64,000 nt of DNA from Litoreibacter ponti (GCF_003054285.1 NZ_QBKS01000001.1:2418001-2482000); one strand, 5' to 3'; shown: positions 51,846-60,403, counted from the first letter of the stretch. Translations and numbers: made by a program. The notes: generated by a model not told the origin, from the sequence alone.

Positions 51846-52255
51846 AGCGTCCTGCGCATGTCGCGATGTGGAATACCAGCATCGTCATATTCCGGTCCGA
51901 ACGCCTCGAATCCCAGTCGCGCATAAAATCCAATGGCATGGGTTTGCGATCCAAGAACCGCTTCCTCAAACTCTCCCGCGAGATCGCTGAGAATAAAGCG
52001 CATCAGATCGGTTCCGATGCCTTTGCTACACAGGTCTTCAAGCACTGCGACGCGCTGGATTTTTGCCTGACACCCAAGCGGCTTGACCCGCGCGGTCGCG
52101 ACCGCGTTGCCCTCAACCACCCCAAGGTAATGGCGACACAGGTGATCCTCACCATCGACCTCCAAGTCCTCGGGGACGTTTTGGCCTTCGATGAAAACCA
52201 CCCGCCGGATCATCAGGCATGTGGCGATGTCGTCTGTCCGCCGAAAGTCAGCCAA
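51842..52255 (-). CDS. GNAT-family N-acetyltransferase
   Basis: This 137-residue protein has the first GNAT strand and helix in FRRTDDIATCLMIRRVVFIEGQNVPEDLEVDG, the acetyl-CoA loop region QRVAVLEDLCSKGIGTDLM (a variant RxxGxG) and a C-terminal AIGFYARLGFEAFGPEYDDAGIPHRDM. The pattern resembles ElaA-like N-acetyltransferases. The start is uncertain: TTG 52255 overlaps the GST stop and keeps the first strand, while ATG 52213 would drop it. It is the last gene of the minus-strand group. Confidence 0.78.
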   Translation of the reverse strand: MADFRRTDDIATCLMIRRVVFIEGQNVPEDLEVDGEDHLCRHYLGVVEGNAVATARVKPLGCQAKIQRVAVLEDLCSKGIGTDLMRFILSDLAGEFEEAVLGSQTHAIGFYARLGFEAFGPEYDDAGIPHRDMRRTL

Positions 52256-52859
52256 CAGGAACAGTGGCCTGCATTGACGCGCGTTCGGAGAATTCGGCAT
52301 GCCACGCGGCAAGCTTCTCGCGCCCCGTCTGCCACGCCCGATCACCATGGCGGAAATCAAGATATGACAGCGCACAGGCCACAGAGATCTGAGCGATGTT
52401 GATTTTGTCAGACGACAGACTGTTCATCGCGCGACCCTCGAGCATATTGAGAGCGGCTGAAATCTTGCCCCACTGCCCCTCGACCCACTCGGCGAATTGC
52501 TTGTCTTCGGGTCGGACACGCGCCTCGTACACCATCAAAAGGGCTGCATCCAAAATGCCGTCAGCAGCCGCTTCAAGAGTCTGAAGCGTCCAGGTGGTTT
52601 CTCCACTTCCGTAGAGACCTGCGCTGGCACGGTCGTCGAAATATCGGCAAATCACGCGACTGTCGAACAGCGCGCTGCCGTCGTCGAGAACAAGCGCCGG
52701 AATTTTGCCAAGCGGATTGTGCTCTGTCGGCATCTTCGAGGAATCCAAGGGTGTGCCAATCGCGCCGACCATCTCGACATCATCAAGCTGACCTGTCTCT
52801 CGCAAGACCAGATGGACTTTCCGCACATAGGGCGACGTTGGGCTTGAATAGAGTCTCAT
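52248..52859 (-). CDS. glutathione S-transferase family protein
   Basis: This 203-residue protein has an N-terminal MRLYSSPTSPYVRKVHLVLRE thioredoxin-like domain with NPLGKIPALVLDDGSALFDSRVICRYFDD (glutathione site). Its helical C-terminal half contains INIAQISVACALSYLDFRHGD. The substrate is unknown. Its start overlaps the upstream PaiB gene by four bases and its end overlaps the GNAT start, so they are co-transcribed. Confidence 0.88.
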   Translation of the reverse strand: MRLYSSPTSPYVRKVHLVLRETGQLDDVEMVGAIGTPLDSSKMPTEHNPLGKIPALVLDDGSALFDSRVICRYFDDRASAGLYGSGETTWTLQTLEAAADGILDAALLMVYEARVRPEDKQFAEWVEGQWGKISAALNMLEGRAMNSLSSDKINIAQISVACALSYLDFRHGDRAWQTGREKLAAWHAEFSERASMQATVPVG

Positions 52860-53488
52860 TTGGGGTCCTCCGAAGATGCGCCGAGCATCAGCGCGGCGAG
52901 GGTTTGTGTATCATTACCGATGCCGTAGCCCGTGACCTGTTGGGCCGCGGCGACGCGGACGGCGTCGGGTTTGTTCTGGCCCAGCTTCCAGGTGCCTTCG
53001 ATGGCGGTCACGGCGAAATGGAACGGCTGGATCATGCGCATCATCCGCTCCATCACATCAGGCGTCATCTTGGACGTGTGCCAAGGCTGTTTGGGCAGCA
53101 AGTGTTCTTCGAAATGCGCCGAAAGACGGTCGAGCATGGGATGGAGCGTGTCCTGCGGCATGGCCGTCAGGAAGCCGGACAGGCGCACGGCGACGTAGTT
53201 CCACGTCGGGACCTGATCCGCGACGCCGTACCAGTCGGGCGAGATGTAGCTGTCTGGACCCGTGACGGTGATCGCCGCCTTTTGTGGCTCTTTGGACGCG
53301 CGGGCGATGGGGTTGGAGCGGACGAGGTGCAGCTCCGCATGCGATCCATCTTCTTCCAGCAGGAACGGGATGTGCGATGTCAGCGGGCCATCATCGCCAT
53401 TAACCGCCAATGTGCCAAACCCCCGCTCGCGCGCGAAGCCTATGTTGCGCACATCGGGCGCGGTGCGGAAGGCGGGATTGGGATGCAT
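52856..53488 (-). CDS. PaiB-like FMN-binding protein (negative transcriptional regulator family)
   Basis: This 210-residue protein has GFGTLAVNGDDGPLTSHIPFLLEED and HLVRSNPIARA, then GPDSYISPDWYG, PTWNYVAVRLSG and KLGQNKPDAVRVAAAQQV, the PaiB signatures. Family members bind FMN and are related to pyridoxamine-phosphate-oxidase folds; PaiB in Bacillus represses protease genes. Regulation of transcription here is not established. Start 53488 has AAGGA upstream; a longer frame from 53638 lacks family sequence. Confidence 0.86.
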   Translation of the reverse strand: MHPNPAFRTAPDVRNIGFARERGFGTLAVNGDDGPLTSHIPFLLEEDGSHAELHLVRSNPIARASKEPQKAAITVTGPDSYISPDWYGVADQVPTWNYVAVRLSGFLTAMPQDTLHPMLDRLSAHFEEHLLPKQPWHTSKMTPDVMERMMRMIQPFHFAVTAIEGTWKLGQNKPDAVRVAAAQQVTGYGIGNDTQTLAALMLGASSEDPK

Positions 53489-53492
53489 GGCG

Positions 53493-54131
53493 CTATCCTT
53501 GGGGGCATTGCTTTGCGGGTGCAAGGGTTGGCGGATCGCCTGCCTGCCATTTTGGGTATTTCCCCATGATGGCCGCAAAGCGCTGGTGATCGAGATGGTG
53601 GGCAAGCCAGCGCTGCAATTGCGGCCAATCCTGAGCATCGAACCACGGGCGATCAGTGTTCGCGAACTGGCGGATGAACGGGAAGATCGCGATGTCTGCG
53701 AGCTTTGGATCGTCGCCGATCAGGTGTGTGGTCTCGGCCAAGCGCGTATCAAGATCGTGCAGGATTTCGGATGCAACTCTGCGATGCTCCAACGGGTCCT
53801 CGCCGTAGCGCGAGGCGTATTTATAGCGATCGAGCGCGTGCTTGAATTGGGTATCGTTGCGGTGAATTAGAGTCTGATCATCGCCTTCCAACCACGCGTC
53901 GGGATCGTTCTGGACAAGCGCCCAACGCATGATATCCAGACTTTCCTCCAAGACCATATCTCTCAGCACCAAGACGGGTACGGTGGCCTTAGCCGAAGCC
54001 GCGATGAATTCAGGGGCTTTGTCGCGCAACACGATTTCGCGGTGCTCATGCACAAGGCCGGATTGATACAGAGCAAGCCGCGCGCGCATCGCATAGGGGC
54101 AACGACGGAAGCTATAAAGAACCGGGGTCAT
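53493..54131 (-). CDS. glutathione S-transferase family protein with CPYA motif
   Basis: This 212-residue protein begins MTPVLYSFRRCPYAMRARLALYQSG, where CPYA marks a cysteine-active (glutaredoxin-like or omega) GST. KATVPVLVLRDMVLEESLDIMRW is the glutathione-binding region. The C-terminal helices contain LADIAIFPFIRQFANTD. GTG 54149, six codons earlier and overlapping the mtaB stop, is an alternative start; the ATG at 54131 is taken because the family N-terminus begins there. It lies between paiB and mtaB in one strand block. Confidence 0.86.
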   Translation of the reverse strand: MTPVLYSFRRCPYAMRARLALYQSGLVHEHREIVLRDKAPEFIAASAKATVPVLVLRDMVLEESLDIMRWALVQNDPDAWLEGDDQTLIHRNDTQFKHALDRYKYASRYGEDPLEHRRVASEILHDLDTRLAETTHLIGDDPKLADIAIFPFIRQFANTDRPWFDAQDWPQLQRWLAHHLDHQRFAAIMGKYPKWQAGDPPTLAPAKQCPQG

Positions 54132-54148
54132 TGCGCCGAGGTCAGGCA

Positions 54149-55384
54149 CTAGGCGCTCAATTGAGTGCCGGTGACGCCCTTGATCACGGTGGGAACGATC
54201 TGGCCCGTGGGCTGGTCACTGTCAAACGCCACTTCGGTGAATTGCTCGGTGCGACCCATGCGGGGATTTTCCATCAGGACGTTGTGCTGCTGTCCAATTC
54301 GGGACGCAAGGTGTTTTTTGACCTGCGCGTCGCCGGCGGCTCGAAGGCGCGCGGCACGTTCCTTGATCGCCGCTCCATGCACGGCAGGCATTTTCGCGGC
54401 GGGCGTGCCCTGACGGGCGGAGTAGGGGAAAACGTGCAGCCAGGTCAGATCGCAGTCTTCGACCAAGCGCAGCGAGTTTTCGAACATCGCATCCGTCTCG
54501 GTCGGGAAGCCCGCAATGATGTCAGCGCCATAGGTCATATCGGGGCGCAGCTTGCGCGCGTCTTCGCAGAAGCGGATGGCATCGTCGCGCAGGTGGCGGC
54601 GCTTCATGCGCTTCAGGATCATGTTGTCACCCGCTTGGAGCGAGAGGTGAAGATGCGGCATCAGGCGCGACTCAGTCGCGATGGCCTGCATCAGCGCCTC
54701 GTCCACCTCGATCGAATCGATGGATGAGATGCGCAAACGAGGCAGGTCGGGGACGAGCTTCAGGATGCGCAGGACCAGATCACCCAATTTGGGCTCCGCC
54801 GGAAGGTCAGCACCCCAAGAGGTCAGGTCGACCCCGGTCAGCACAACCTCGTTATAACCGCGATCCACAAGGCGCTTGATCTGATCGACGACAACGCCCG
54901 CGGGCACCGAGCGGGAATTGCCGCGACCGTAGGGAATGATGCAGAAGGTGCAGCGGTGATCGCAGCCGTTCTGGACCTGCACATAAGCGCGGGCGCGCGT
55001 GCCGAACCCGTCGATCAGGTGACCGGCGGTTTCTTCCACGGACATGATGTCGTCGACCTGCACCTTTTCGGTGTCGGGCAGGAAGCCCCAAGTGGCGGCA
55101 TTCATCTTCTCAGTGTTGCCGATGACATTGTCGACTTCGGCCATGTTAGAGAATGTTTCAGGCTCTGTTTGCGCGGCGCAGCCGGTGACGACAAGGCGGG
55201 CATGCGGATGCTCGCGACGCAGCTTGCGGATGTCTTGGCGGGCCTTTCGAACGGCCTCGGCGGTGACGGCGCAGGTGTTCACAACGACAAGATTTTCCGC
55301 GCCCTTGGTCAGGTCGCGCATCGCCTCGGTCTCGTAGGCGTTAAGACGGCAGCCATGGGTGGAAAAGATAGGCGGCGTGGTCAT
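54149..55384 (-). CDS. mtaB: tRNA (t6A37) methylthiotransferase MtaB
   Basis: MtaB makes 2-methylthio-t6A at position 37 of ANN-reading tRNAs. It has 411 residues. The N-terminal UPF0004 domain cysteines are in IFSTHGCRLNAYETEAM, VVNTCAVTAEA and VVTGCAAQTEP. The radical-SAM motif is GCDHRCTFCIIPYGRG. HLHLSLQAGDNMILKRMKRRH and MTYGADIIAGFPTETDAMF are typical. Start 55384 overlaps dapF by four bases; a longer open frame upstream of it runs antisense-like over dapF and is not coding. Confidence 0.94.
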   Translation of the reverse strand: MTTPPIFSTHGCRLNAYETEAMRDLTKGAENLVVVNTCAVTAEAVRKARQDIRKLRREHPHARLVVTGCAAQTEPETFSNMAEVDNVIGNTEKMNAATWGFLPDTEKVQVDDIMSVEETAGHLIDGFGTRARAYVQVQNGCDHRCTFCIIPYGRGNSRSVPAGVVVDQIKRLVDRGYNEVVLTGVDLTSWGADLPAEPKLGDLVLRILKLVPDLPRLRISSIDSIEVDEALMQAIATESRLMPHLHLSLQAGDNMILKRMKRRHLRDDAIRFCEDARKLRPDMTYGADIIAGFPTETDAMFENSLRLVEDCDLTWLHVFPYSARQGTPAAKMPAVHGAAIKERAARLRAAGDAQVKKHLASRIGQQHNVLMENPRMGRTEQFTEVAFDSDQPTGQIVPTVIKGVTGTQLSA

Positions 55385-56217
55385 AGCGCGGCCAGGAATT
55401 CTGGGGTCAGGTACCCGGTGAAGACATGGGCGGTCGGCCCCGTCATCCAGACACCATCGTCGCGCCAGTCGACTTCGATTCGCCCGCCATCGAGATCGAT
55501 CTGGACCTTGCGACCAGTCAGACCTTTGCGGGCGGCGGCGACACCCACGGCGCAGGACGACGAGCCGGAGGCCAGCGTGATGCCCACGCCGCGCTCCCAC
55601 ACCCGCATCCGCAGGTGATCGCTGCCGATCAGCTGGACGATCTGCACATTCGTGCGTTCTGGGAAGAGCGGGTGGTGTTCGTGTGCCGCGCCGAACTGTG
55701 CCAGATCGATGGTCGAGATGTCGTCCACAAAGAAGGTGCAATGTGGATTGCCCATGCCGGTGGCCGTGGGCGCGCCGTCTATGGGCAGCGCGAGCGTGTC
55801 CATCTCGCGGGCGAGCGGAATATCCTGCCACTCGAGCAGCGGTTCGCCCATATTCACGCGTGTTAGACCCTGTCCGGCGTCTTCGGCCTGAAGAATCCCG
55901 CGCTCGGTTTTTAGCGTCATGGCCGCGCTTCCGGCGCGGTCGAGCTCGTGCCGGGCGATGCAGCGGGTCGCGTTCCCGCAAGCGCCCGCGGTGCTGCCGT
56001 CGCTGTTAAAGAAGGTCAGCGCGATGTCCGCATCCGGGGTGTTTTCCAGCACGGCGAGCTGATCGAATCCCACACCACGATGACGGTCACCCAGCGCCCG
56101 CGCCAGGTCAGATGTCACGCACGCATCGGTGCCCCGCTGGTCGATGACCACGAAGTCATTGCCGAGCCCGTGCATCTTCATGAAGGGCAGGCCGGAGGAT
56201 GTGTCGGCGTATCGCAT
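55381..56217 (-). CDS. dapF: diaminopimelate epimerase
   Basis: DapF interconverts LL- and meso-diaminopimelate for lysine and peptidoglycan synthesis without a cofactor. It has 278 residues. The catalytic cysteine pair is in FNSDGSTAGACGNATRC and SGSSSCAVGVAAAR. FMKMHGLGNDFVVID is the start signature, and GNPHCTFFVDD and WERGVGITLASG follow. First gene of the dapF-mtaB-GST strand, overlapping mtaB by four bases. Confidence 0.96.
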   Translation of the reverse strand: MRYADTSSGLPFMKMHGLGNDFVVIDQRGTDACVTSDLARALGDRHRGVGFDQLAVLENTPDADIALTFFNSDGSTAGACGNATRCIARHELDRAGSAAMTLKTERGILQAEDAGQGLTRVNMGEPLLEWQDIPLAREMDTLALPIDGAPTATGMGNPHCTFFVDDISTIDLAQFGAAHEHHPLFPERTNVQIVQLIGSDHLRMRVWERGVGITLASGSSSCAVGVAAARKGLTGRKVQIDLDGGRIEVDWRDDGVWMTGPTAHVFTGYLTPEFLAAL

Positions 56218-56282
56218 AAGCCGCGATATAGCGGCGGCGAAGGCACAAGGGAAGAGCGCGACACTAACGCCTTGTTTTGGGG

Positions 56283-56311
56283 TTGACCCTGTGGGGCGAC
56301 CTTTCTAGATA
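56283..56311 (+). promoter_or_regulatory. sigma70-type promoter of tRNA-Lys
   Basis: TTGACC (56283-56288), a 17-bp spacer and TAGATA (56306-56311) lie with the -10 ending 12 bp before the tRNA 5' end. Spacing and position are close to ideal for a housekeeping promoter. Confidence 0.75.
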
Positions 56312-56322
56312 GACCGCTCAGT

Positions 56323-56398
56323 GGGCCCTTAGCTCAGTTGGTAGAGCAACTGACTTTTAATCAGTGGGTCGCAGGTTCGAATCCTGCAGGGCTCACCA
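56323..56398 (+). tRNA. tRNA-Lys (anticodon UUU)
   Basis: This 76-nt gene includes the encoded CCA. The acceptor arms GGGCCCT and AGGGCTC pair with one wobble. AGCTCAGTTGGTAGAGC is the D arm, ACTGA-CTTTTAA-TCAGT the anticodon arm with UUU at positions 34-36, and GCAGGTTCGAATCCTGC the T arm. It lies between the dapF operon (divergent) and the cupin gene. Confidence 0.97.
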
Positions 56399-56476
56399 CT
56401 TCTCCATTTCTTGACTGGACCGATCTTGCCGCGCGCGGCAGGGTTCGCGCGATAGCAAGCTATGGGAGGCGCCGTC

Positions 56477-57154
56477 ATGGACCTTAACGCAGATTTCACC
56501 CAGCGGGTGGTGGTCCATTCGGACGAGCTGGACTGGATCGCCTCGCCCATGCCCGGGGTGGACCGGCGGATGCTTGACCGCATCGGTGGCGAGGTGGCGC
56601 GGGCGACGACGATCGTGCGATATGCGCCCGGCTCGAGCTTCTCGGAGCACACGCACACAGGCGGTGAAGAGTTCATCGTGCTAGACGGTGTATTCTCGGA
56701 CGAGCACGGCGATTTCCCGGAAGGGTCCTATATCCGCAACCCGCCGACCTCGGCCCACACGCCGGGATCTGAACCGGGCTGCGTTATCTTTGTGAAGCTT
56801 TGGCAGTTTGATCTCGATGACCGGACGCCGGTGAAGATCGACATGAACAAGATGGAGATGGTGCGCGCGGCGGACCGGCCGGGCGTGTCGGTGATGCCGC
56901 TGTTCCAAGACGCGCGGGAGACCGTGCGGGCCGAGGATTGGACCGCTGGCGCAAAGGTTGAGATGGACTTGCCTGAGGGCGGCGAGTTTTTGGTGCTTTC
57001 GGGCGGATTCTCGGAAGGGGAAGACGCGTTGCGGAAGGGATCGTGGTTAAGGGTGCCGGAAGGTGGGCGCTTGAACGCGACCGCGGGGCCAGAGGGCGCG
57101 CGGGTCTGGATGAAGCTGCGGCATATCCCCCATGCGGCACCGCCCGCGACCTGA
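56477..57154 (+). CDS. double-cupin protein (ChrR-like)
   Basis: This 225-residue protein has two cupin halves. The first has PGSSFSEHTHTGGEEFIVLDGVFSDEHGDFPEGSYIRNPPTSAHTP, with metal ligands His-His-Glu and a distal His. The second (GAKVEMDLPEGGEFLVLSGGFSEGEDALRKGSWLRVP) has lost the histidines. The pattern is that of ChrR C-terminal cupins, which in Rhodobacter sense singlet oxygen, but the zinc-binding anti-sigma N-terminus is absent. GGGAGG precedes the ATG at 56477. It is coupled to the amine-oxidase gene one base downstream. Confidence 0.85.
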   Translation: MDLNADFTQRVVVHSDELDWIASPMPGVDRRMLDRIGGEVARATTIVRYAPGSSFSEHTHTGGEEFIVLDGVFSDEHGDFPEGSYIRNPPTSAHTPGSEPGCVIFVKLWQFDLDDRTPVKIDMNKMEMVRAADRPGVSVMPLFQDARETVRAEDWTAGAKVEMDLPEGGEFLVLSGGFSEGEDALRKGSWLRVPEGGRLNATAGPEGARVWMKLRHIPHAAPPAT

Positions 57155-57155
57155 C

Positions 57156-58190
57156 ATGAAAACCGACATTGCCATTGTGGGCGGCGGCCTGTGCGGGCTG
57201 GCTCTGGCGCGTGCGCTGGACGCGCACGGTGCGGACTATGTGCTTTTGGAAGCCCGGGACCGGATCGGTGGGCGAATCCTGTCGACCGATCCGGACGGCT
57301 TTGACCTGGGTCCGGCATGGTTCTGGGACGGGCAGCCGCGCATGGCACGATTGGTCGAAGAATTCGGGCTCGGCGTGTTCGAGCAGTTCTCGGATGGGCT
57401 GCTGGTTTTCGAGGATGCTCAGGGTCGAATTCAGCACGGGCGCGGCGGCTCGATGGCCGGTTCCTATCGTATCGAAGGTGGGCTTGGCCGGCTGACCCAT
57501 GCGCTGGCCGGTGGCCTGAACATTCGGACGGGCGTCAGAGCCGTGTCCTTTCAAGATGGGCCAAGTGTGACGATTACGACGGCAGATCTTACCGAGCTCC
57601 GTGCCAACAAAGTCGTGCTGTGCATGCCACCCCGACTTGCCACACGGATTCAATTCGACCCACCGCTCGATCGCGAAGAGCTGCAGGCGGCGGAGAGTAT
57701 CCCGACCTGGATGGCAGGCCAGGCGAAGGCGGTTGCGGTTTTTGATCGCCCTTTTTGGCGGGAACAGGGTCTATCTGGCGACGCGATGAGCTATATCGGC
57801 CCGATGGTTGAAATCCATGATGCCAGTCCTGCTTATGGGTCTGTCGCGGCGTTTTTTGGCTTTCTAGGTGTGCCGCCGCAAGCGCGGCGTGATGAAGCCG
57901 CCTTGAGGGCGGATGTAGTCGCTCAGTTGGTGCGGCTGTTTGGGCCTGAGGCCGCGACGCCCAGCGCACTGCACTTCAAAGATTGGGCTTTTGATCCCCT
58001 GACGGCGACCGATGCGGATCACGCCCCGCTGCGCCATCATCCGCAATACGGGATGCCCGCGGCGCTTGCGCATCTCTGGAAGGATAGGATCCTTTTCAGC
58101 GGATCAGAGACGGCCGAGCAGTTCGGCGGGTACTTGGAAGGGGCGCTGGAGGCGGCAGAGAGAAGTCTGGCGCAGCTTGGCCTGAGTTGA
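57156..58190 (+). CDS. FAD-dependent amine oxidase (flavin monoamine oxidase family)
   Basis: This 344-residue protein has the N-terminal dinucleotide motif IAIVGGGLCGLALARALDAHG and the VLLEARDRIGGRI ribose/FAD loop. The C-terminal FAD segment reads ILFSGSETAEQFGGYLEGALEAAERS, all typical of the amino_oxidase fold. Length is at the short end for the family. Substrates (amine, phytoene-like or protein) cannot be read. The ATG follows the cupin stop by one base. The stop overlaps the hslV promoter region. Confidence 0.86.
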   Translation: MKTDIAIVGGGLCGLALARALDAHGADYVLLEARDRIGGRILSTDPDGFDLGPAWFWDGQPRMARLVEEFGLGVFEQFSDGLLVFEDAQGRIQHGRGGSMAGSYRIEGGLGRLTHALAGGLNIRTGVRAVSFQDGPSVTITTADLTELRANKVVLCMPPRLATRIQFDPPLDREELQAAESIPTWMAGQAKAVAVFDRPFWREQGLSGDAMSYIGPMVEIHDASPAYGSVAAFFGFLGVPPQARRDEAALRADVVAQLVRLFGPEAATPSALHFKDWAFDPLTATDADHAPLRHHPQYGMPAALAHLWKDRILFSGSETAEQFGGYLEGALEAAERSLAQLGLS

Positions 58191-58215
58191 GGCGCGGCGC
58201 GCTTGTGCCTATATA
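58187..58215 (+). promoter_or_regulatory. putative promoter of hslV
   Basis: TTGAGG (58187-58192), a 17-bp spacer and TATATA (58210-58215) sit 26 bp before the hslV ATG. The -35 overlaps the amine-oxidase stop. It is judged by eye; a heat-shock sigma factor may also read it. Confidence 0.5.
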
Positions 58216-58240
58216 GCCCGAAAGCATGAGGAGAGCGGCG

Positions 58241-58795
58241 ATGGCGGACGAGACATTCCCGGGCTGGCACGGCACGACGATTATCGGCGTGCGCAAAGGC
58301 GGCAAGATCGTGGTGGCGGGCGACGGGCAAGTGTCGGTTGGCCAAACCGTCATGAAAGGCACCGCGAAGAAGGTCCGGCGCCTGAGCCCCGGTGGTATGG
58401 ATGTCGTGGCAGGCTTCGCAGGCTCGACCGCGGACGCGTTCACCTTGTTGGAGCGGCTTGAATCGAAGCTGGAAGCGACGCCCGGCCAATTGGCCCGCGC
58501 GGCGGTCGAGCTGGCCAAAGATTGGCGCACGGACAAGTACCTCAAGAATTTGGAAGCGATGCTGATCGTGACCGATGGCACCGATCTGTTTGTGATCACC
58601 GGCGCGGGTGACGTGCTAGAGCCCGAACATGACGTGACCGCTATCGGGTCTGGTGGAAACTACGCGCTGGCCGCCGCGCGCGGGATGATGGACAGCGACA
58701 AGGATGCCGAGACCATTGCGCGGGATGCGATGGCGATTGCAGCGGATATCTGCGTCTACACGAACGGCAATCTGACGGTCGAAACCATTGAGTGA
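58241..58795 (+). CDS. hslV: HslV protease subunit of HslUV
   Basis: HslV is the threonine protease of the ATP-dependent HslUV complex, which degrades misfolded cytosolic proteins. It has 184 residues. The catalytic threonine follows a short propeptide in MADETFPGWHGTTIIGV (cleavage exposes Thr12). ADGQVSVGQTVMKGTAKKVR reads as GDGQVS here, then AGFAGSTADAFTLLERLE. AGGAGAG precedes the ATG. The gene is separated from hslU by two other genes. Confidence 0.96.
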   Translation: MADETFPGWHGTTIIGVRKGGKIVVAGDGQVSVGQTVMKGTAKKVRRLSPGGMDVVAGFAGSTADAFTLLERLESKLEATPGQLARAAVELAKDWRTDKYLKNLEAMLIVTDGTDLFVITGAGDVLEPEHDVTAIGSGGNYALAAARGMMDSDKDAETIARDAMAIAADICVYTNGNLTVETIE

Positions 58796-59870
58796 GGGCA
58801 TCAGCCGCGACGATCTGCGGGCGGCGGTCGCGTCGGGCGTGCTGGACGAGGCGCAAGCCACCAAGCTGATGATTTTGTCGGACCAGCGTCAGGGGTTCCG
58901 CGCGAACATGATCGGCGATGATGAGCCGTTCGAGCTGTTCAAGGGGTTTGCGGAAATCTTCGTCACTGTTGGTCTTGCGTTGTTGATGTCCGGGCTATTG
59001 GGTCTGGGCGCGCTCTTCGGAGAAGTGGCTTTCATTCCGCTTTTCGCGGCCGGGCTTTCCGTCCTGTTGGCATTTTACTTCACGAAGAAGCGGCGCATGT
59101 CGCTTCCGTCGATCGCATTGTGCCTGTCCTTTGCTGCGGGACTTGGCGCGGCTTTGGCGCTGATGATTATCGATGAATTCATCGTTCTACCCACGCAAGT
59201 CGTTCTCGTCGGGGTGGCGGGCATGGTTGGCATGGCGATCTACTACCGCGTGTTCCGACTGCCATTCTCGATGTTCGTGCTTGGGCTTTTTGGCATCGTC
59301 GCGATGCTGGGCGTGATCGAGGCCCTGTTTCCAGGCGCAAATAGCGGCAGTACGGAACTGACAGACTATTTCGACCTGCGGCGTCAACCGTACCTGGCGC
59401 TCGGCACCTTGGTGTTTGGCGTGCTCGCATTCATCGGCGCGCTTTGGTTTGACCTGCGGGATCCGCACCGGGTCAGCCGCCTTTCGGCTTCGGCGTTCTG
59501 GCTTCATATCCTGGCCGCACCCGCGCTGGTGAACACTCTGGTGTTGTCGAACTACCAAATGGGTGGGGTGTTTGGCACTGGACTTGCCATCGGGGTGCTT
59601 GTCCTGTTCACGTTGCTGGCAATCATCATTGATCGGCGCAGCTTCCTGACGGCAGGGTTGATCTACATGGGATTGCTTCTGGCCGCCGCAATACAAGGAA
59701 CGGGGACCGAGTGGGCCCCCGTCTTGACGCTACTTGTTTTGGGCAACTTCGTCACCGCGCTGGGCGCATTCTGGACGCAGATCAGGGCCGGGCTGCTTGG
59801 CGCTTTGCCAAACTTTCCCGGCAAGGACCGACTGCCACCCTATGAGAATGGGCTATCGGTGTCCGAGTAA
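58788..59870 (+). CDS. DUF2157-like membrane protein
   Basis: This 360-residue protein starts with a soluble N-terminal helix region (about 1-45, RDDLRAAVASGVLDEAQATKL) and then about ten hydrophobic helices. The N-terminal segment plus multi-helix layout matches DUF2157/YdgA-type membrane proteins of unknown function. TTG at 58788 is the start, overlapping the hslV stop by eight bases; no in-frame ATG is near. It lies between hslV and hslU, so it is probably co-transcribed with hslV. The DM13 gene follows on the opposite strand. Confidence 0.75.
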   Translation: MSEGISRDDLRAAVASGVLDEAQATKLMILSDQRQGFRANMIGDDEPFELFKGFAEIFVTVGLALLMSGLLGLGALFGEVAFIPLFAAGLSVLLAFYFTKKRRMSLPSIALCLSFAAGLGAALALMIIDEFIVLPTQVVLVGVAGMVGMAIYYRVFRLPFSMFVLGLFGIVAMLGVIEALFPGANSGSTELTDYFDLRRQPYLALGTLVFGVLAFIGALWFDLRDPHRVSRLSASAFWLHILAAPALVNTLVLSNYQMGGVFGTGLAIGVLVLFTLLAIIIDRRSFLTAGLIYMGLLLAAAIQGTGTEWAPVLTLLVLGNFVTALGAFWTQIRAGLLGALPNFPGKDRLPPYENGLSVSE

Positions 59871-60242
59871 TCAGAGCTTGGCGACACCAAGCGGCACGTT
59901 GAACTTTTCGCACCAGATCCAGACCTCGTTGTAATCGTCGGGATTGATGCCCGCCGGGATCTGGTAGGACGACGCGCCGGAGTTGCTTTTCAGCGGACCC
60001 ATCAGCGTCTTCGGATCATACCCGTTATTGCCCAGCGCCACTTTCGGATCCGGCGCACCGTCGAAAGTGAAATCGCCCAACAGCTCGACCGAGCCTTTCA
60101 AAACTTCGACCCGACCGGTAGTGGTATGGCCCTTTTGGCCGGTGAAGGTGCCGATGCGACCGTGGCCGCCAGCGAAAGCGGGCAGGGCCGCGACGGTAGA
60201 GACAGCAACAGCGCCACGCAGGATAGAACGACGAGAGATCAT
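59871..60242 (-). CDS. DM13-domain secreted protein
   Basis: This 123-residue protein has a Tat-like signal (ISRRSILRGAVAVSTVAALPAFA). The mature DM13 domain contains GRVEVLKGSVELLGDFTFDGAPDP, LMGPLKSNSGASSYQIPAGI and NEVWIWCEKFNVPLGVAKL, with the single cysteine in WIWC. DM13 domains bind heme or redox cofactors in some proteins and are often extracytoplasmic; function unknown. Its stop abuts the DUF2157-like stop with no gap. It is antisense to the hslV-hslU direction. Confidence 0.85.
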   Translation of the reverse strand: MISRRSILRGAVAVSTVAALPAFAGGHGRIGTFTGQKGHTTTGRVEVLKGSVELLGDFTFDGAPDPKVALGNNGYDPKTLMGPLKSNSGASSYQIPAGINPDDYNEVWIWCEKFNVPLGVAKL

Positions 60243-60403
60243 GGTCAGGGACTCCTTGATATTTTCAATCAGAGTATTGCCGAAAATTTCAATCCGCATA
60301 GCCCCCCACACGCAAACGTCACCGCCGGTTACAACAGCCCTTCAAGTTGCGAGGGCGCGCGCATAAGTCTACAAGGCCGCCAACTGCAAGAGGACCTTTC
60401 CCC

